Part shown: positions 16,776-26,136 of the stretch, one piece after another | How the letters are laid out: every line of letters starts with the position of its first letter | How positions within the stretch are numbered: position 1 is the first letter of the stretch | NCBI GenBank assembly: GCA_900542265.1 | Contig: UQML01000003.1 | Span: forward strand, 31,492-95,491 | Direction of reading: 5' to 3' | Length of the DNA stretch: 64,000 nucleotides | DNA from: an uncultured Eggerthella sp. | GTDB lineage: Bacteria; Actinomycetota; Coriobacteriia; Coriobacteriales; Eggerthellaceae | Notes under the pieces: generated by a model | The model's input: only the letters and a program-made list of their open reading frames with translations | Database searches by the model: none | Told to the model about the DNA's origin: nothing | Translations under genes and position numbers: made by a program

Positions 16776-18581
16776 TTATTCGTCGACTTTTAATATGGCC
16801 ATAAACGCTTCTTGAGGTACTTCGACATTGCCAATCGATTTCATGCGTTTTTTGCCTTTTTTCTGCTTCTCCAGCAGTTTACGCTTGCGTGAAATATCGC
16901 CACCGTAGCATTTTGCAAGAACATCTTTGCGCAATGCACGTACTGTTTGACGCGACAATACGCGCGATCCCACTGCCGCTTGAATAGGAACCTCAAACAT
17001 CTGACGAGGAATGATCTCTTTAAGCTTTTCAGTCAAAACACGCCCACGATCATAGGCTTTGTCCGTATGCACAATAAACGATAAGGCATCGATGGGTTTA
17101 CCCGCGAGCAAGATATCAAGTTTGACAAGCTTAGAAGGCTTATATTCATCAAAATCATAATCGAGAGATGCATACCCTTTGGTGCGACTTTTCAGTTGGT
17201 CAAAGTAGTCCATGATCAATTCTGAAAGCGGAATTTCCCAAAGCATTTCTACTGTTGAGGTTGAAAGGTAGTTCATAGTGACGAACGTTCCGCGACGTGC
17301 CACGGTTAGCTCCATAACCGCGCCTACATAATCAGGCGGAATTAAGATCTTTGCTTTGAGATAGGGCTCTTCAATACGTGCGATTTCCGCTGCATCCGGT
17401 AAATCTTGAGGAGAATGAAGTGAGAGCATTTCCCCATTGGTTTTATACACGTGATATTCAACAGAAGGTGCTGTCGCGAGCAAGTCAAGATCAAACTCAC
17501 GCTCAAGACGCTCTTTGATGACTTCCATATGCAAAAGACCCAAAAAGCCCACACGAAATCCAAAGCCTAAAGCATGAGAAGTTTCTGGTTCATAGATGAG
17601 AGCGGGATCATTTAAAGCAAGGCGCTCAAGCGCATCTTTTAGATCTTCATACTGATCTCCATCAATAGGGAAAAGACCCGTGTATACCATAGGTTTGACA
17701 TCACGGTAGCCACTCAAAGGCTCACTACACGGATTTTGCGCCAACGTGATAGTATCGCCAACTTTAACCTGAGATGGATCTTTAAGACCTGTTACAAGAT
17801 AGCCGACCTCACCTACTCCGAGTGTCTTTACCGACACTTCTTGTGGACGACGAACGCCGACTTCTTCAACCTGTGTTTTGCAATTTGTTGCCATCATAAG
17901 GAGGGTCTGACCTTTAGAAATTGACCCATCGACAACTCGAATTAATGCAACAACACCACGGTACGCGTCAAAATAAGAATCAAAGATAAGGGCACGAAGT
18001 GATGCTTGTTCATCCCCTTGTGGAGCAGGAACATTATAGACAATTGATTCCAGTAAATCATGAATTCCTGCACCCGTTTTACCTGAAGCCAAAATGGCAT
18101 CATCAGCAGGGATAGCAAGACCCTCTTCAATCTCTTCGCGCACGCGCTCAGGTTCTGCAGCAGGAAGATCAATTTTGTTAATGAGAGGAATAATCTCCAA
18201 ATTGGCATTCATCGCCATCATGGCATTAGCAACCGTCTGTGCTTCAACGCCTTGTGTCGCATCCACAACAAGTACCGCGCCTTCACAAGCTGCAAGCGAA
18301 CGTGATACTTCATAGGTAAAGTCAACATGACCTGGTGTATCAATCAAATTAAAGTGATAGAGCTCACCATCATCAGCACGATAATCAACACGTACCGCTT
18401 GACTTTTAATAGTAATGCCGCGTTCACGCTCAATGTCCATTGAATCAAGCAATTGCTCTTTCATATCACGCTCAGAAACCGTTTCGGTCATCTCAAGAAT
18501 GCGATCTGAAAGCGTTGATTTACCATGATCAATATGAGCAATAATAGAAAAATTTCGTATCTTTGAAGGATCAATAGTCAT
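16776..18581 (-). CDS. lepA: Elongation factor 4 (LepA)
   Basis: Translational GTPase related to EF-G that acts during initiation/30S assembly and can back-translocate ribosomes. 601 residues, family length. Walker A AHIDHGKS (15-22), the DTPGHVDF switch II and NKIDLPAA (G4) are intact. The C-terminal LepA-specific domain ends in the basic RKRKLLEKQKKGKKRMK segment. It is first in the lepA-dusB-hemW run; the divergent neighbour is rpsT. AAAGG precedes the ATG by 10 nt. Confidence 0.98.
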   Translation of the reverse strand: MTIDPSKIRNFSIIAHIDHGKSTLSDRILEMTETVSERDMKEQLLDSMDIERERGITIKSQAVRVDYRADDGELYHFNLIDTPGHVDFTYEVSRSLAACEGAVLVVDATQGVEAQTVANAMMAMNANLEIIPLINKIDLPAAEPERVREEIEEGLAIPADDAILASGKTGAGIHDLLESIVYNVPAPQGDEQASLRALIFDSYFDAYRGVVALIRVVDGSISKGQTLLMMATNCKTQVEEVGVRRPQEVSVKTLGVGEVGYLVTGLKDPSQVKVGDTITLAQNPCSEPLSGYRDVKPMVYTGLFPIDGDQYEDLKDALERLALNDPALIYEPETSHALGFGFRVGFLGLLHMEVIKERLEREFDLDLLATAPSVEYHVYKTNGEMLSLHSPQDLPDAAEIARIEEPYLKAKILIPPDYVGAVMELTVARRGTFVTMNYLSTSTVEMLWEIPLSELIMDYFDQLKSRTKGYASLDYDFDEYKPSKLVKLDILLAGKPIDALSFIVHTDKAYDRGRVLTEKLKEIIPRQMFEVPIQAAVGSRVLSRQTVRALRKDVLAKCYGGDISRKRKLLEKQKKGKKRMKSIGNVEVPQEAFMAILKVDE

Positions 18582-18747
18582 ATACGTGATGCCTTTAGTC
18601 CGGAGGTTTACTATCCCTATACAAGATATTGGTATAGCTTGAGTAAGGTTGTAATCTTATGTGAGAAGGAATTCTACCTTATTTAGTCATTACACACCCA
18701 AAACGATCACATTTTTTCGTGTTGTACGTGTTTGATTGGTAGGTTTG

Positions 18748-18756
18748 TGTTACTAT
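18748..18756 (+). promoter_or_regulatory. Extended -10 promoter of rpsT
   Basis: TGT directly followed by TACTAT (18751-18756), about 50 bp before the rpsT start. No clear -35, as is usual for extended -10 promoters. The 227 bp between lepA and rpsT otherwise holds a small inverted repeat, CTATAC/GTATAG (18617-18637), and presumably the lepA promoter, which I could not place. Confidence 0.5.
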
Positions 18757-18808
18757 TTTTAAGCTTTCGTCTACATTTATACAGTCATTTATATGGAGGA
18801 TTCAAGAA

Positions 18809-19315
18809 GTGGCGAACATTAAATCTCAAAAAAAGCGCATCATCACTAATGAAAAAGCACGTCTTCGCAATCGTGCCGTTCGTTCTGAACTCAAAACTGC
18901 TACTCGTGAAGTACGCGAGGCTGTTGAGGCTAACAACGGTGCTGAAGCATATGCAGCAGCTCAAAAGGCATGCCGCTTATTAGACCGTGCTGTAACCAAA
19001 GGTGTTATTCACAAGCGTCAAGCTGCAAATCGCAAATCTGGCATTATGCACTTGGTAAACACTATTGTTACCCCAGAAGATATTGCCGCTTATGAGCCAA
19101 AAGAGAAAAAAGCTCCTAAGAAGGGTGATAACAAGAAGGCTGCTGCTAAGGCTGCTCGCAAAGAAGCTATGGCTGCTGCATCTGCTGCTAAGGCCGAGCG
19201 TCGCAAAGAGACCGAGAAACTTCAGGCTGCTGCCGCAAAGCGCAAGGCTGAAGAAGAAGCTGCTGCTGCCGCTGAAGCTGCTGAGGCAGAAGAAGCAGAA
19301 GAAGCTGCTGAGTAG
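18809..19315 (+). CDS. rpsT: 30S ribosomal protein S20 with long C-terminal extension
   Basis: 16S rRNA-binding protein of the small-subunit body. Residues 1 to about 93 are a normal S20 (MANIKSQKKRI start, HKRQAANRKSGIM near 68-80). The usual family length is about 85-90, but this protein is 168 residues. The extra 75 or so are low-complexity: a Lys/Ala/Arg-rich stretch (98-145), then a Glu/Ala-rich end (146-168). The frame is open and ends just before a strong terminator, so it is not an obvious frameshift. GTG start behind GGAGG. It is one of only three plus-strand genes here. Confidence 0.95.
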   Translation: MANIKSQKKRIITNEKARLRNRAVRSELKTATREVREAVEANNGAEAYAAAQKACRLLDRAVTKGVIHKRQAANRKSGIMHLVNTIVTPEDIAAYEPKEKKAPKKGDNKKAAAKAARKEAMAAASAAKAERRKETEKLQAAAAKRKAEEEAAAAAEAAEAEEAEEAAE

Positions 19316-19376
19316 TGCTTCTTATTAATTCTGTTTGGGATCTCCACAGATAAAAAGGGATCCATCCGCATATCTT

Positions 19377-19405
19377 AAAAAGCCGCTTAATTAAGCGGCT
19401 TTTTT
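19377..19405. terminator. Shared bidirectional terminator of rpsT and holA
   Basis: Perfect 20-bp palindrome (19381-19400, half AGCCGCTTAA) flanked by AAAA on the left and TTTTT on the right, so it reads as an intrinsic terminator from both strands. The last codons and stop of holA (19391) lie inside its right half. Confidence 0.85.
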
Positions 19406-20365
19406 CATGGTCTGAATTAACCAATCAAGAAATGCTTTACGAGGATCGCTTCCTGTTTTCATAGTCTGCTCAGCATCACGGGCAGTAATAAGTGCCACAA
19501 CTAAATCATGTGAAGTATACATACGTGCCCACGCCTGATGATTTTTGACTCGCCAATCAGGAAGCTTTAGCTCTTTTGCTAAACCATGCGCTTCTCCTCG
19601 ACGAGCAAGTGCTTTAGCAGCAATCAATTCTCTTATTCTTGATACACACATCCCAAGAAGAGCAAACGGCGATGTAGATTCCATAGTGGGTAGCAAAGAC
19701 ACACAACGTGCTAAATTGCGTGAAGCAAAAGCGTCAACAAATTCCCACGGCTTTGTTTCAGTTGTTCGCGCAACCAGTGCCAGCACTTCACCTTCATTAA
19801 CAGGATCAGTACCTCTGTGCGCAAGTCCAATTTTTTGTAACTCAGAGTCAAGAGCAACGGTATTAGTACCAACAAGATCAATAAGTGTCGCCACTGCTCC
19901 AGGCGTAATGGTATATCCATGATTGATCGCAGAGTCACGCAGTGCGTCAGCTAAACGCTTTCTATTCATAGGAGCGCAATCAATAACAGCTTGTTTTCCC
20001 TGTTTTTCAACGGCTTTATAAAGTCGCGTTCCTTTAGGAAGCTTATTAGCAACAAGTACTAAAACACTTGTTGTTGCAGGAGATTCAAGGTACGTTATTA
20101 TTTCTTCTGAATCTTGTTTACGGAGCTTTTCAGCATCACTTACCTCAACCAAACGGACCTCGCTTGTAAAAGGCAGCGTGTTACAAGCAGCAACAATTTC
20201 ACTTCCCCGTGCTTCATGTCCGTAAAACTTATCTGAGTTAAGATCAAGGTCTCCCATTGATTCAAGACGCCGATGCAACAACTCAAGTGCACGATTACGC
20301 TTTAGTTCATCTTCTCCTACAATCAAGTAGGCAGACAAAAGTGGTTGTTTTGTTTGAGTAGCCAT
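19391..20365 (-). CDS. holA: DNA polymerase III delta subunit
   Basis: Clamp-loader subunit that opens the beta sliding clamp. 324 residues. The sequence is divergent, as is normal for delta, but shows the N-terminal YLIVGEDELKRNRALELL, the LVLVANKLPKGTRLYKAV segment near 110-130 and the collar-domain pattern near the C terminus. It lies downstream of comEC, the classic comEA-comEC-holA(-rpsT) neighbourhood, with rpsT convergent. It ends KKAA within a palindromic terminator. Confidence 0.92.
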   Translation of the reverse strand: MATQTKQPLLSAYLIVGEDELKRNRALELLHRRLESMGDLDLNSDKFYGHEARGSEIVAACNTLPFTSEVRLVEVSDAEKLRKQDSEEIITYLESPATTSVLVLVANKLPKGTRLYKAVEKQGKQAVIDCAPMNRKRLADALRDSAINHGYTITPGAVATLIDLVGTNTVALDSELQKIGLAHRGTDPVNEGEVLALVARTTETKPWEFVDAFASRNLARCVSLLPTMESTSPFALLGMCVSRIRELIAAKALARRGEAHGLAKELKLPDWRVKNHQAWARMYTSHDLVVALITARDAEQTMKTGSDPRKAFLDWLIQTMKKAA

Positions 20366-20444
20366 AGTTTTTATCTTACTGGTTATGAACGATCACCAAC
20401 ACGATCAACACGGGAGTGTCTATAAATTATCGCTGAAACCACGC

Positions 20445-22796
20445 TTAGCGCTGTGTATCAAGAGTTAAAGCATCTTTTGAGAACTCCACCATCACATCGC
20501 CTTGCTCGTCTGTTCGTCCAATGACAACACCATGCTTTTCAAGTAGAGACACTGTTGTGCGATGAGGATGACCATAGCGATTGTTTTCTCCCACGCTAAT
20601 TAGAGCTATCTTGGGATTGAGCTTTGATAAAGTTTCTTCACTTAATGCTGCTTTTGAACCATGGTGAGCCACTTTTAGAACATCACTTGTAAGAGAAGGA
20701 TTTAAAGCAAGAATATCATCGATAACCTCATTTTCAGCATCTCCCGTTAAGAGGCTTGTCCACTCTACTACCCCATCGCCATCTGCATCATAGGTTACAA
20801 AAAGACATATACTATCGGCATTGCCTCCTGAATCTGAAAAAGTCTGAGGACTTACCACCATAAGAGCAAACTCGTCAAAATGTATAGTGTCTCCAACAGA
20901 CACATAGGTAATTGCAGACACTGCTTGCTCGGCATCGTTTAGAAGTTTTATCGATGAGTCATCCTTTACCTGTGGGAGATCCTTTGCCAATACAACCGTA
21001 TCAATAGTAACCATATCTGCTAACTCGGCAAGACACCCACAATGATCATCGTCCGCATGAGTAATCACAACTGCATCAAAATGAGTCAGATTATTACGCG
21101 CAAGAGCTTTCTTGAGTCGCGTTGATTGATTCCCTGTATCGATAAGTATTTGATGGTAGGCGCTTCTAATAACGATTGCATCGCCTTGTCCCACATCAAG
21201 CATAAGAATGCCAGGAGCTGGCTTGTAGATAATTGCCTGAGTAGCAAAAACAACAGCAAGCACAACTACGAGCACCGCAATTAACTTTGTTAATACCGCT
21301 GGCTTTGGCCAAAGCACCCACAAGAAAGCACAGACAAGAAAAACCACAATGCCAACAACTAGCGCATCCCCATCACAAGGAATGCACGAGTAAGGAATCA
21401 GGTGAATCATACGCACAATAGCGGCAAACGCTTCCGCAAGAGCACTCATACAAAGGCCTATGAGAAATGCTGTACCGGGTATCCATGAAAGGAGCACCCC
21501 TACAACTCCTAAGCTGCAGATAAGAGTAAGGACAGGAGTGGCGATAATGTTACTCAAAGGCGCAATAAGCGGAAATTGAGCGAACGTTGTTATGCTTATG
21601 GGAATAGTGAGAAGCGTTGCTGCAAGCGTCATCGATAAAGGATCAATAAGAGCACCAGATAGACTACGATGAAGCAATCGAGTAGCCAGAAAGGTTAACC
21701 ATGGCTTTAAAAGCGGAACAAAAAGGAGAATGCCTAAAGTTGCTAAACAAGAAAGAGCAAAAGAAAGCGAGGTTGCACAGGTGGGATCGCTTGCAATAAA
21801 AATCATAATTGCAACACCGAGTGCTGATAATGCCGAAGATCTCCTGCGAGCAAACAGCGCTAATAAACCAAGAATTGCCATGACTACAGCACGTAAACAA
21901 GAAAGTGGTAATCCAACTAATATTAAATAAACTAAAAGTGCACTAATCTGAATACCTATTTTAAAAACTTGTGGTAGCGCTAGTTTGCGCAAAATAAAAG
22001 CGATACAAGCACTTACAATAACAAGATGAGCACCTGAGACAGCAACTAAATGCGCTAATCCCGTTTTTTGCATTAGCTCATACACATCACTGGTAAGCAA
22101 TGCTGATCTGTCACCAAACATAATAGCTTGAATCAAGAGCGCACCGTCAGGGAGCGCTCTTTGTACTTCTTGAGGAACGAACATTTCTAAAAAATGCGCT
22201 CTCAAATCTCCCAGCGCTGATAAAGGAGAGTTATTTTCAACAAGCTCATATGAATCAATTGTGGCGACAAATGCAGCCCCTTTCGTATTACAAAGCTGCA
22301 TGCTTGTTTCAGAAGGCAAACGTAAGTCAGCATGCGCTTTGATTGTTGAACCAAAAGCTAGAGATGCATCTTCAGGAACAAAAAGACGTACGGTCACTTG
22401 TCTGCCCGTTTGTAATGCTGTTTGAGCAAGCACGGTATGAGAATACTCAGTATGACGCACATCTTCAGTAAGATAAAACGTGAATACACCTGATAAAGAT
22501 GATGCTTGCGTTTCACGATCTGTTATGAGTGTTAGCGCAAAAGAAAAAACACAAACAACACTCAAAACAATAATTAAAAGGTAAATCGCCCAACCTTTCT
22601 TACCTACTAAGCAAGCAAATATGCCTCCAAGCGCAAGCACAAAAAATCCAAGGGCTCCAATTGTAAGCGCTTCACGCGACAGACTAAAAGCAAATGGCAA
22701 ACATAGTACAATACCAAGCCAAAATAAGAGACCCGAAACAAGGAGAAGCGGTAATCCAGGTCGTTCAATCTTTCGTGTTACATGAAGTGATTTCAT
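20445..22796 (-). CDS. comEC: ComEC/Rec2 family DNA-uptake channel protein
   Basis: Membrane channel thought to carry single-stranded DNA across the cytoplasmic membrane in transformation. 783 residues: N-terminal hydrophobic helices (about 15-90), an OB-like soluble region, the multi-pass competence domain starting at GLAHLVAVSGAHLVIV, and a C-terminal metallo-beta-lactamase-like domain with DVGQGDAIVI, LIDTG and THADDDHCG. All three expected parts are intact. It follows comEA by 19 bp. No pilus or dprA gene is in the window, so competence itself is not shown. Confidence 0.93.
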   Translation of the reverse strand: MKSLHVTRKIERPGLPLLLVSGLLFWLGIVLCLPFAFSLSREALTIGALGFFVLALGGIFACLVGKKGWAIYLLIIVLSVVCVFSFALTLITDRETQASSLSGVFTFYLTEDVRHTEYSHTVLAQTALQTGRQVTVRLFVPEDASLAFGSTIKAHADLRLPSETSMQLCNTKGAAFVATIDSYELVENNSPLSALGDLRAHFLEMFVPQEVQRALPDGALLIQAIMFGDRSALLTSDVYELMQKTGLAHLVAVSGAHLVIVSACIAFILRKLALPQVFKIGIQISALLVYLILVGLPLSCLRAVVMAILGLLALFARRRSSALSALGVAIMIFIASDPTCATSLSFALSCLATLGILLFVPLLKPWLTFLATRLLHRSLSGALIDPLSMTLAATLLTIPISITTFAQFPLIAPLSNIIATPVLTLICSLGVVGVLLSWIPGTAFLIGLCMSALAEAFAAIVRMIHLIPYSCIPCDGDALVVGIVVFLVCAFLWVLWPKPAVLTKLIAVLVVVLAVVFATQAIIYKPAPGILMLDVGQGDAIVIRSAYHQILIDTGNQSTRLKKALARNNLTHFDAVVITHADDDHCGCLAELADMVTIDTVVLAKDLPQVKDDSSIKLLNDAEQAVSAITYVSVGDTIHFDEFALMVVSPQTFSDSGGNADSICLFVTYDADGDGVVEWTSLLTGDAENEVIDDILALNPSLTSDVLKVAHHGSKAALSEETLSKLNPKIALISVGENNRYGHPHRTTVSLLEKHGVVIGRTDEQGDVMVEFSKDALTLDTQR

Positions 22797-22815
22797 GATC
22801 TAGTACCACTAACTA

Positions 22816-23520
22816 CTACACCGTAATATAGTCTTTCAAGGATTCGTATTTTTTGTCTCCAATGCCACTAACACGTTTTAGATCCTCTTTTGATTTAAAT
22901 GCGCCTTTTTGTTCGCGATCAGCTATGATCTTCTCTGCAGTTGCCTCTCCTACTCCTTTTAACGTTGTCAGTTCTTCGACCGTAGCCGTATTGATATTTA
23001 CTAATGATTGCGTGTTTGATTTTGACGATGAGGCAGCACTACTCGATTCCTTTGATCCGCTAGTAGCGCTTTGCTGTTCCTCTTTCGTTAAAACAGTAAT
23101 GTGACTTCCGTCTTCAATTATCTGCGCTAAATTTACGCTATTTTCAGCAGCCTCTTTGGTCATACCACCAGCAGCTTGTATTGCATCATAGATACGCGCT
23201 CCTGACTCTATTTCATATAAGCCTGGGTTACACACGGCACCGCTTACATGCACATATATCATAGTTGGAGTTTGCGCCTCAGATACCGATGCCTCATCGC
23301 CCGTTTCACTTCCTGCAACATTATTCATCTGTTCTTCAGGCGATGGGGTTTGTGCTTGCCCAAACGTAATGTGTGATCCTGAAAAACTTTGCCACAATGC
23401 TTGTCCAGTAAGAACTAACACAATACAAAGAATTAGACCCACTCCTACTACATAAAGCGGGTTTATAGAATCAAGCTGTAGCTTTTCTTTTAAAGACGAA
23501 ATCGAAAAATGGTGCGACAT
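22816..23520 (-). CDS. comEA: ComEA-type DNA receptor (SLBB + helix-hairpin-helix)
   Basis: Membrane-anchored DNA-binding protein of the transformation machinery. 234 residues: one transmembrane segment (about 24-45), a Ser/Glu-rich linker, an SLBB domain (VHVSGAVCNPGLYEI onward, about 90-150), a Ser-rich spacer and a C-terminal double helix-hairpin-helix domain (VNINTATVEELTTLKGVGEATA... SGIGDKKYESL). The DNA-binding part is outside the membrane by topology. It is the first gene of comEA-comEC-holA. The ribosome site GGGAGG faces a complementary CCTCC 17 nt upstream. Confidence 0.94.
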   Translation of the reverse strand: MSHHFSISSLKEKLQLDSINPLYVVGVGLILCIVLVLTGQALWQSFSGSHITFGQAQTPSPEEQMNNVAGSETGDEASVSEAQTPTMIYVHVSGAVCNPGLYEIESGARIYDAIQAAGGMTKEAAENSVNLAQIIEDGSHITVLTKEEQQSATSGSKESSSAASSSKSNTQSLVNINTATVEELTTLKGVGEATAEKIIADREQKGAFKSKEDLKRVSGIGDKKYESLKDYITV

Positions 23521-23527
23521 AACAAAA

Positions 23528-23555
23528 CCTCCCTAGTAATACTCTACCGAGGAGG
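23528..23555 (-). promoter_or_regulatory. comEA ribosome site with facing anti-SD sequence
   Basis: The Shine-Dalgarno GGGAGG (23528-23533) of comEA can pair with CCTCC (23551-23555) just upstream in the same transcript, giving a 5-bp stem with an 18-nt loop. If formed it would hide the ribosome site. The stem is short, so the effect is uncertain. Confidence 0.3.
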
Positions 23556-23646
23556 TCTCACCAAAATTTTAAGAGAATCTAATCTTGTTCTTATATCTTC
23601 TTAGACCATATGCCGATGATATGTTTAGCTAAGTATTGCCGTTTTA

Positions 23647-24864
23647 CTATTCAGAACCTTGTTTTAACAAGGGCTTATAAGAAGGACAGCGATATGTTTT
23701 GTATTCAATATGCTCCATCACCTCTTCAACCCATTGCTCTAAAGGAAACTCCGCCTCCGCTTCTTCTACATCACGCAAGCGAGCATGTGTTTCAGGTTTT
23801 CGCGGCATAAATAAAGTACAGCAATCAGGAGCATCCTGTGAAGAAATATCAAAGGTACCAAGCTTTTGAGCGTCTGCGATAATCTCAACTTTATCAGAGC
23901 CAATAAGGGGACGTAATACCGGCATAGAAACAGAAGCGTTCGTTGCTACAATGTTTTCAATCGTTTGAGAGGCAACTTGTCCAAGACTCTCCCCCGTTAC
24001 AAGTGCTTTTGCGCCCTCGCGTTCAGCCACTGCTTGTGCTATACGATACATGAAACGACGATATAAAATAATACGAAGACTTGGTGGTGCACTCAATGCT
24101 ATTTCACGCTGGTATTCCCCAATAGGAGCAATATAGACTTTTGCAATAGTACCCGTTTTTTCTAACACATGAGCAATATCATCAACAAGATATTCAGAAG
24201 TATCAACGGTTTCGGGTCGACCAGAAAAATGAACACCAATCGCAACGGCACCACGGCGAGCAATACGCCAGAGAGCTACCGGAGAATCTATGCCAGAAGA
24301 CAAAAGAGAAACAACTTTACCCGATGTTCCGACAGGAAGACCACCAACACCCTGAATTGATCTCGCATAGATGTAGCAGTAGTTTTCGATCATCTCAACG
24401 CGTACTTCGACATCAGGATTTTTCATTTTGACGCCATGGTCAGGAAAAGCACGACATAATGTTGCACCAACAAGTTGATTGAGCTGCATTGAGTCAATCT
24501 CAAAGTCGGTGTGATTTCTTCGCGCTGAAACCTTGAAGGTCGCAAAAGGCTCTGCATCGCGCAATGCCAATACAGCAGTCTCGTATACAACCTCCATATC
24601 CTGCTCACAGCGATAACCACATGAGACGCGCGCAATACCCGGCACACCAGCAATACGATCCGCTATTTCGCAAGCAGTTTCATAATCAGCTTCTTGGTCG
24701 ATAAAAATACAAATTCGCCCAGAAATACGATGGATGCCTCTAATAGGGCATCCATGTAAAAGCGAATCAAGATTACCTACCAAGCGCTGCTCAAATTTTT
24801 TACGATTGTGACCTTTAAGACCAATTTCATGATAATGAACGAGGCAAACACGCTGAAGAGGCAT
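23647..24864 (-). CDS. thiI: tRNA 4-thiouridine synthetase ThiI (no rhodanese domain)
   Basis: Thiolates U8 of tRNA, and in some bacteria helps thiazole synthesis. About 405 residues: N-terminal ferredoxin-like/THUMP region starting VHYHEIGLKGHNRKKFE, then an adenylating PP-loop SSGIDSP (190-195). The C-terminal rhodanese domain of E. coli ThiI (482 residues) is missing, as in many Gram-positive and archaeal forms, so sulfur must come by another route. I prefer the ATG at 24864 with AGGAG upstream over an ATG at 24885 with no site. Confidence 0.92.
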   Translation of the reverse strand: MPLQRVCLVHYHEIGLKGHNRKKFEQRLVGNLDSLLHGCPIRGIHRISGRICIFIDQEADYETACEIADRIAGVPGIARVSCGYRCEQDMEVVYETAVLALRDAEPFATFKVSARRNHTDFEIDSMQLNQLVGATLCRAFPDHGVKMKNPDVEVRVEMIENYCYIYARSIQGVGGLPVGTSGKVVSLLSSGIDSPVALWRIARRGAVAIGVHFSGRPETVDTSEYLVDDIAHVLEKTGTIAKVYIAPIGEYQREIALSAPPSLRIILYRRFMYRIAQAVAEREGAKALVTGESLGQVASQTIENIVATNASVSMPVLRPLIGSDKVEIIADAQKLGTFDISSQDAPDCCTLFMPRKPETHARLRDVEEAEAEFPLEQWVEEVMEHIEYKTYRCPSYKPLLKQGSE

Positions 24865-24914
24865 CAATATTCTTTCTCCTGCCATGCGTAATATCTAGTA
24901 CGCATGTTTTCTTG

Positions 24915-25181
24915 CTATTTTGACTGAGGTTCGAAATCCAATGAAGCGGGATCATATGAAACATCACCATCAGCAATCTCATCAAATGCTAAACTTAAAG
25001 GACGGCGATTAGCGGCACGTGCAATATCAACTGCTGTTTGTAATTGAATAGCACGATTTCTCTGACCACGCATCATTTCATTAATATCTTGTGCACGTTT
25101 TGATGCAACAGCACACAACAAGAAGCGATCATTGTCAGTTCTTTCAAGTAATACATCAATCTTTGGTTCAATAAGACTCAT
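24915..25181 (-). CDS. rpoZ: RNA polymerase omega subunit
   Basis: Small subunit that helps assemble the beta-prime subunit into RNA polymerase. 88 residues; the helix FLLCAVASKRAQDINEMMRG (about 20-40) is the family core, and DIARAANRRPLSLAFDEIADG is the C-terminal conserved part. It directly follows gmk (10-bp gap) in the mihF-gmk-rpoZ order typical of Actinomycetota. Confidence 0.95.
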   Translation of the reverse strand: MSLIEPKIDVLLERTDNDRFLLCAVASKRAQDINEMMRGQRNRAIQLQTAVDIARAANRRPLSLAFDEIADGDVSYDPASLDFEPQSK

Positions 25182-25191
25182 CTATGCTCCT

Positions 25192-25758
25192 CTATTCAGA
25201 TTCAGCAAATGAATTAATTAAGCCTACAAGCTGTTCAGTTGCTTTGATGACATTATCATTCACGAGCGTATAATCATACTCCTTTTTAAGAGAAAGCTCT
25301 AGTTTAGCATTCCTTAAACGAGTAGAAATCTCTTGTTCGGTCTCAGTTCCTCTGCCACGTAACCGCTTTTCCAGTTCATCAAGCGAAGGAGGCTCGATAA
25401 AAATAAGATGCGCCTCGGGCATTTTCTCTTTAACTTGAAGTGCGCCCTGAACATCAATCTCTAGAATGACCTGTTTGCCTTGATCCATTGCTTCTTCAAC
25501 ACGAGACTGTAATGTTCCGTAATAGTGATCATGAACACAAGCCCATTCTAAGAAACCATCATGTGCAATAATGTCTTCAAATTCGTCTTTTGAGAGAAAA
25601 AAATAGTGAACACCTTCTAGTTCACCATCACGCGGCGCACGAGTTGTAGCAGAAACGCTTACCCATGCATCATTTATACTATGTAACAAACGAGCCACCA
25701 GGGTTCCTTTACCTGCCCCTGATGGCCCAGAAATAATCGAAAGTGTACCGTTTCGCAC
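25192..25758 (-). CDS. gmk: Guanylate kinase
   Basis: Converts GMP to GDP with ATP. 188 residues; P-loop GPSGAGKG (11-18), GMP-binding SVSATTRAPRDGELEGVHYFF, and the lid motif RLRGRGTETEQEISTRL. GTG start whose first base overlaps the mihF stop (TAGTG). Member of mihF-gmk-rpoZ. Confidence 0.97.
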   Translation of the reverse strand: MRNGTLSIISGPSGAGKGTLVARLLHSINDAWVSVSATTRAPRDGELEGVHYFFLSKDEFEDIIAHDGFLEWACVHDHYYGTLQSRVEEAMDQGKQVILEIDVQGALQVKEKMPEAHLIFIEPPSLDELEKRLRGRGTETEQEISTRLRNAKLELSLKKEYDYTLVNDNVIKATEQLVGLINSFAESE

Positions 25759-26072
25759 TATGCGCTACCTAATCGTTCTAAAAGTGCAGCAACTTGTCGT
25801 GCACCTAAACCTTTAAGCCTGCGAGATTCTGCAATCTTGAGTTCTTTCATAACTTTCTCAACCTTAGATTTACCATATCCAGGAAGAGTCTCAATTAGTG
25901 CAGATACTCTCATTCTTCCTACCACAGGATCGTCCTTCATATCAAGGACCTCAGCTAACGTCATCTTCCCTTCTTTAAGCGCCTCTCGCACCTCAGCTCT
26001 TTTAGCTCGAGCGGCCTTTGCTTTCTCCAGTGCAGCTTGACGCTCTTCTGGAGTCAATTCAGGAACACCCAT
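25758..26072 (-). CDS. mihF: Actinobacterial integration host factor (mIHF)
   Basis: Small basic nucleoid protein found in Actinomycetota, unrelated in fold to proteobacterial IHF. 104 residues: a charged N-terminal helix rich in Lys/Arg/Ala (about 10-35), then the helix-two-turn-helix DNA-binding domain with ETLPGYGKSKVEKVMKELKI (61-80) and RRLKGLGARQVAALLERLG. It is the best phylum marker in the window. An inverted-repeat-rich, very AT-rich 226-bp region lies upstream. Confidence 0.95.
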   Translation of the reverse strand: MGVPELTPEERQAALEKAKAARAKRAEVREALKEGKMTLAEVLDMKDDPVVGRMRVSALIETLPGYGKSKVEKVMKELKIAESRRLKGLGARQVAALLERLGSA

Positions 26073-26118
26073 TAGTTTCTCCTTTACTTGGTTAAAAGGG
26101 ATAAAAACCCATTAATTT

Positions 26119-26136
26119 TTGGTTTATATTAACCAA
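26119..26136. promoter_or_regulatory. Dyad TTGGTT-N6-AACCAA upstream of mihF
   Basis: Perfect 6-bp inverted repeat with a TATATT centre; a third copy of the half-site (TTGGTT) lies at 26088-26093, between the dyad and the mihF start, making a 9-bp inverted repeat CTTGGTTAA (26087-26095) with TTAACCAAG (26129-26137). It looks like an operator. The remaining 26138-26298 is AT-rich, with no gene and no clear terminator for the upstream pyrimidine operon. Confidence 0.35.
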
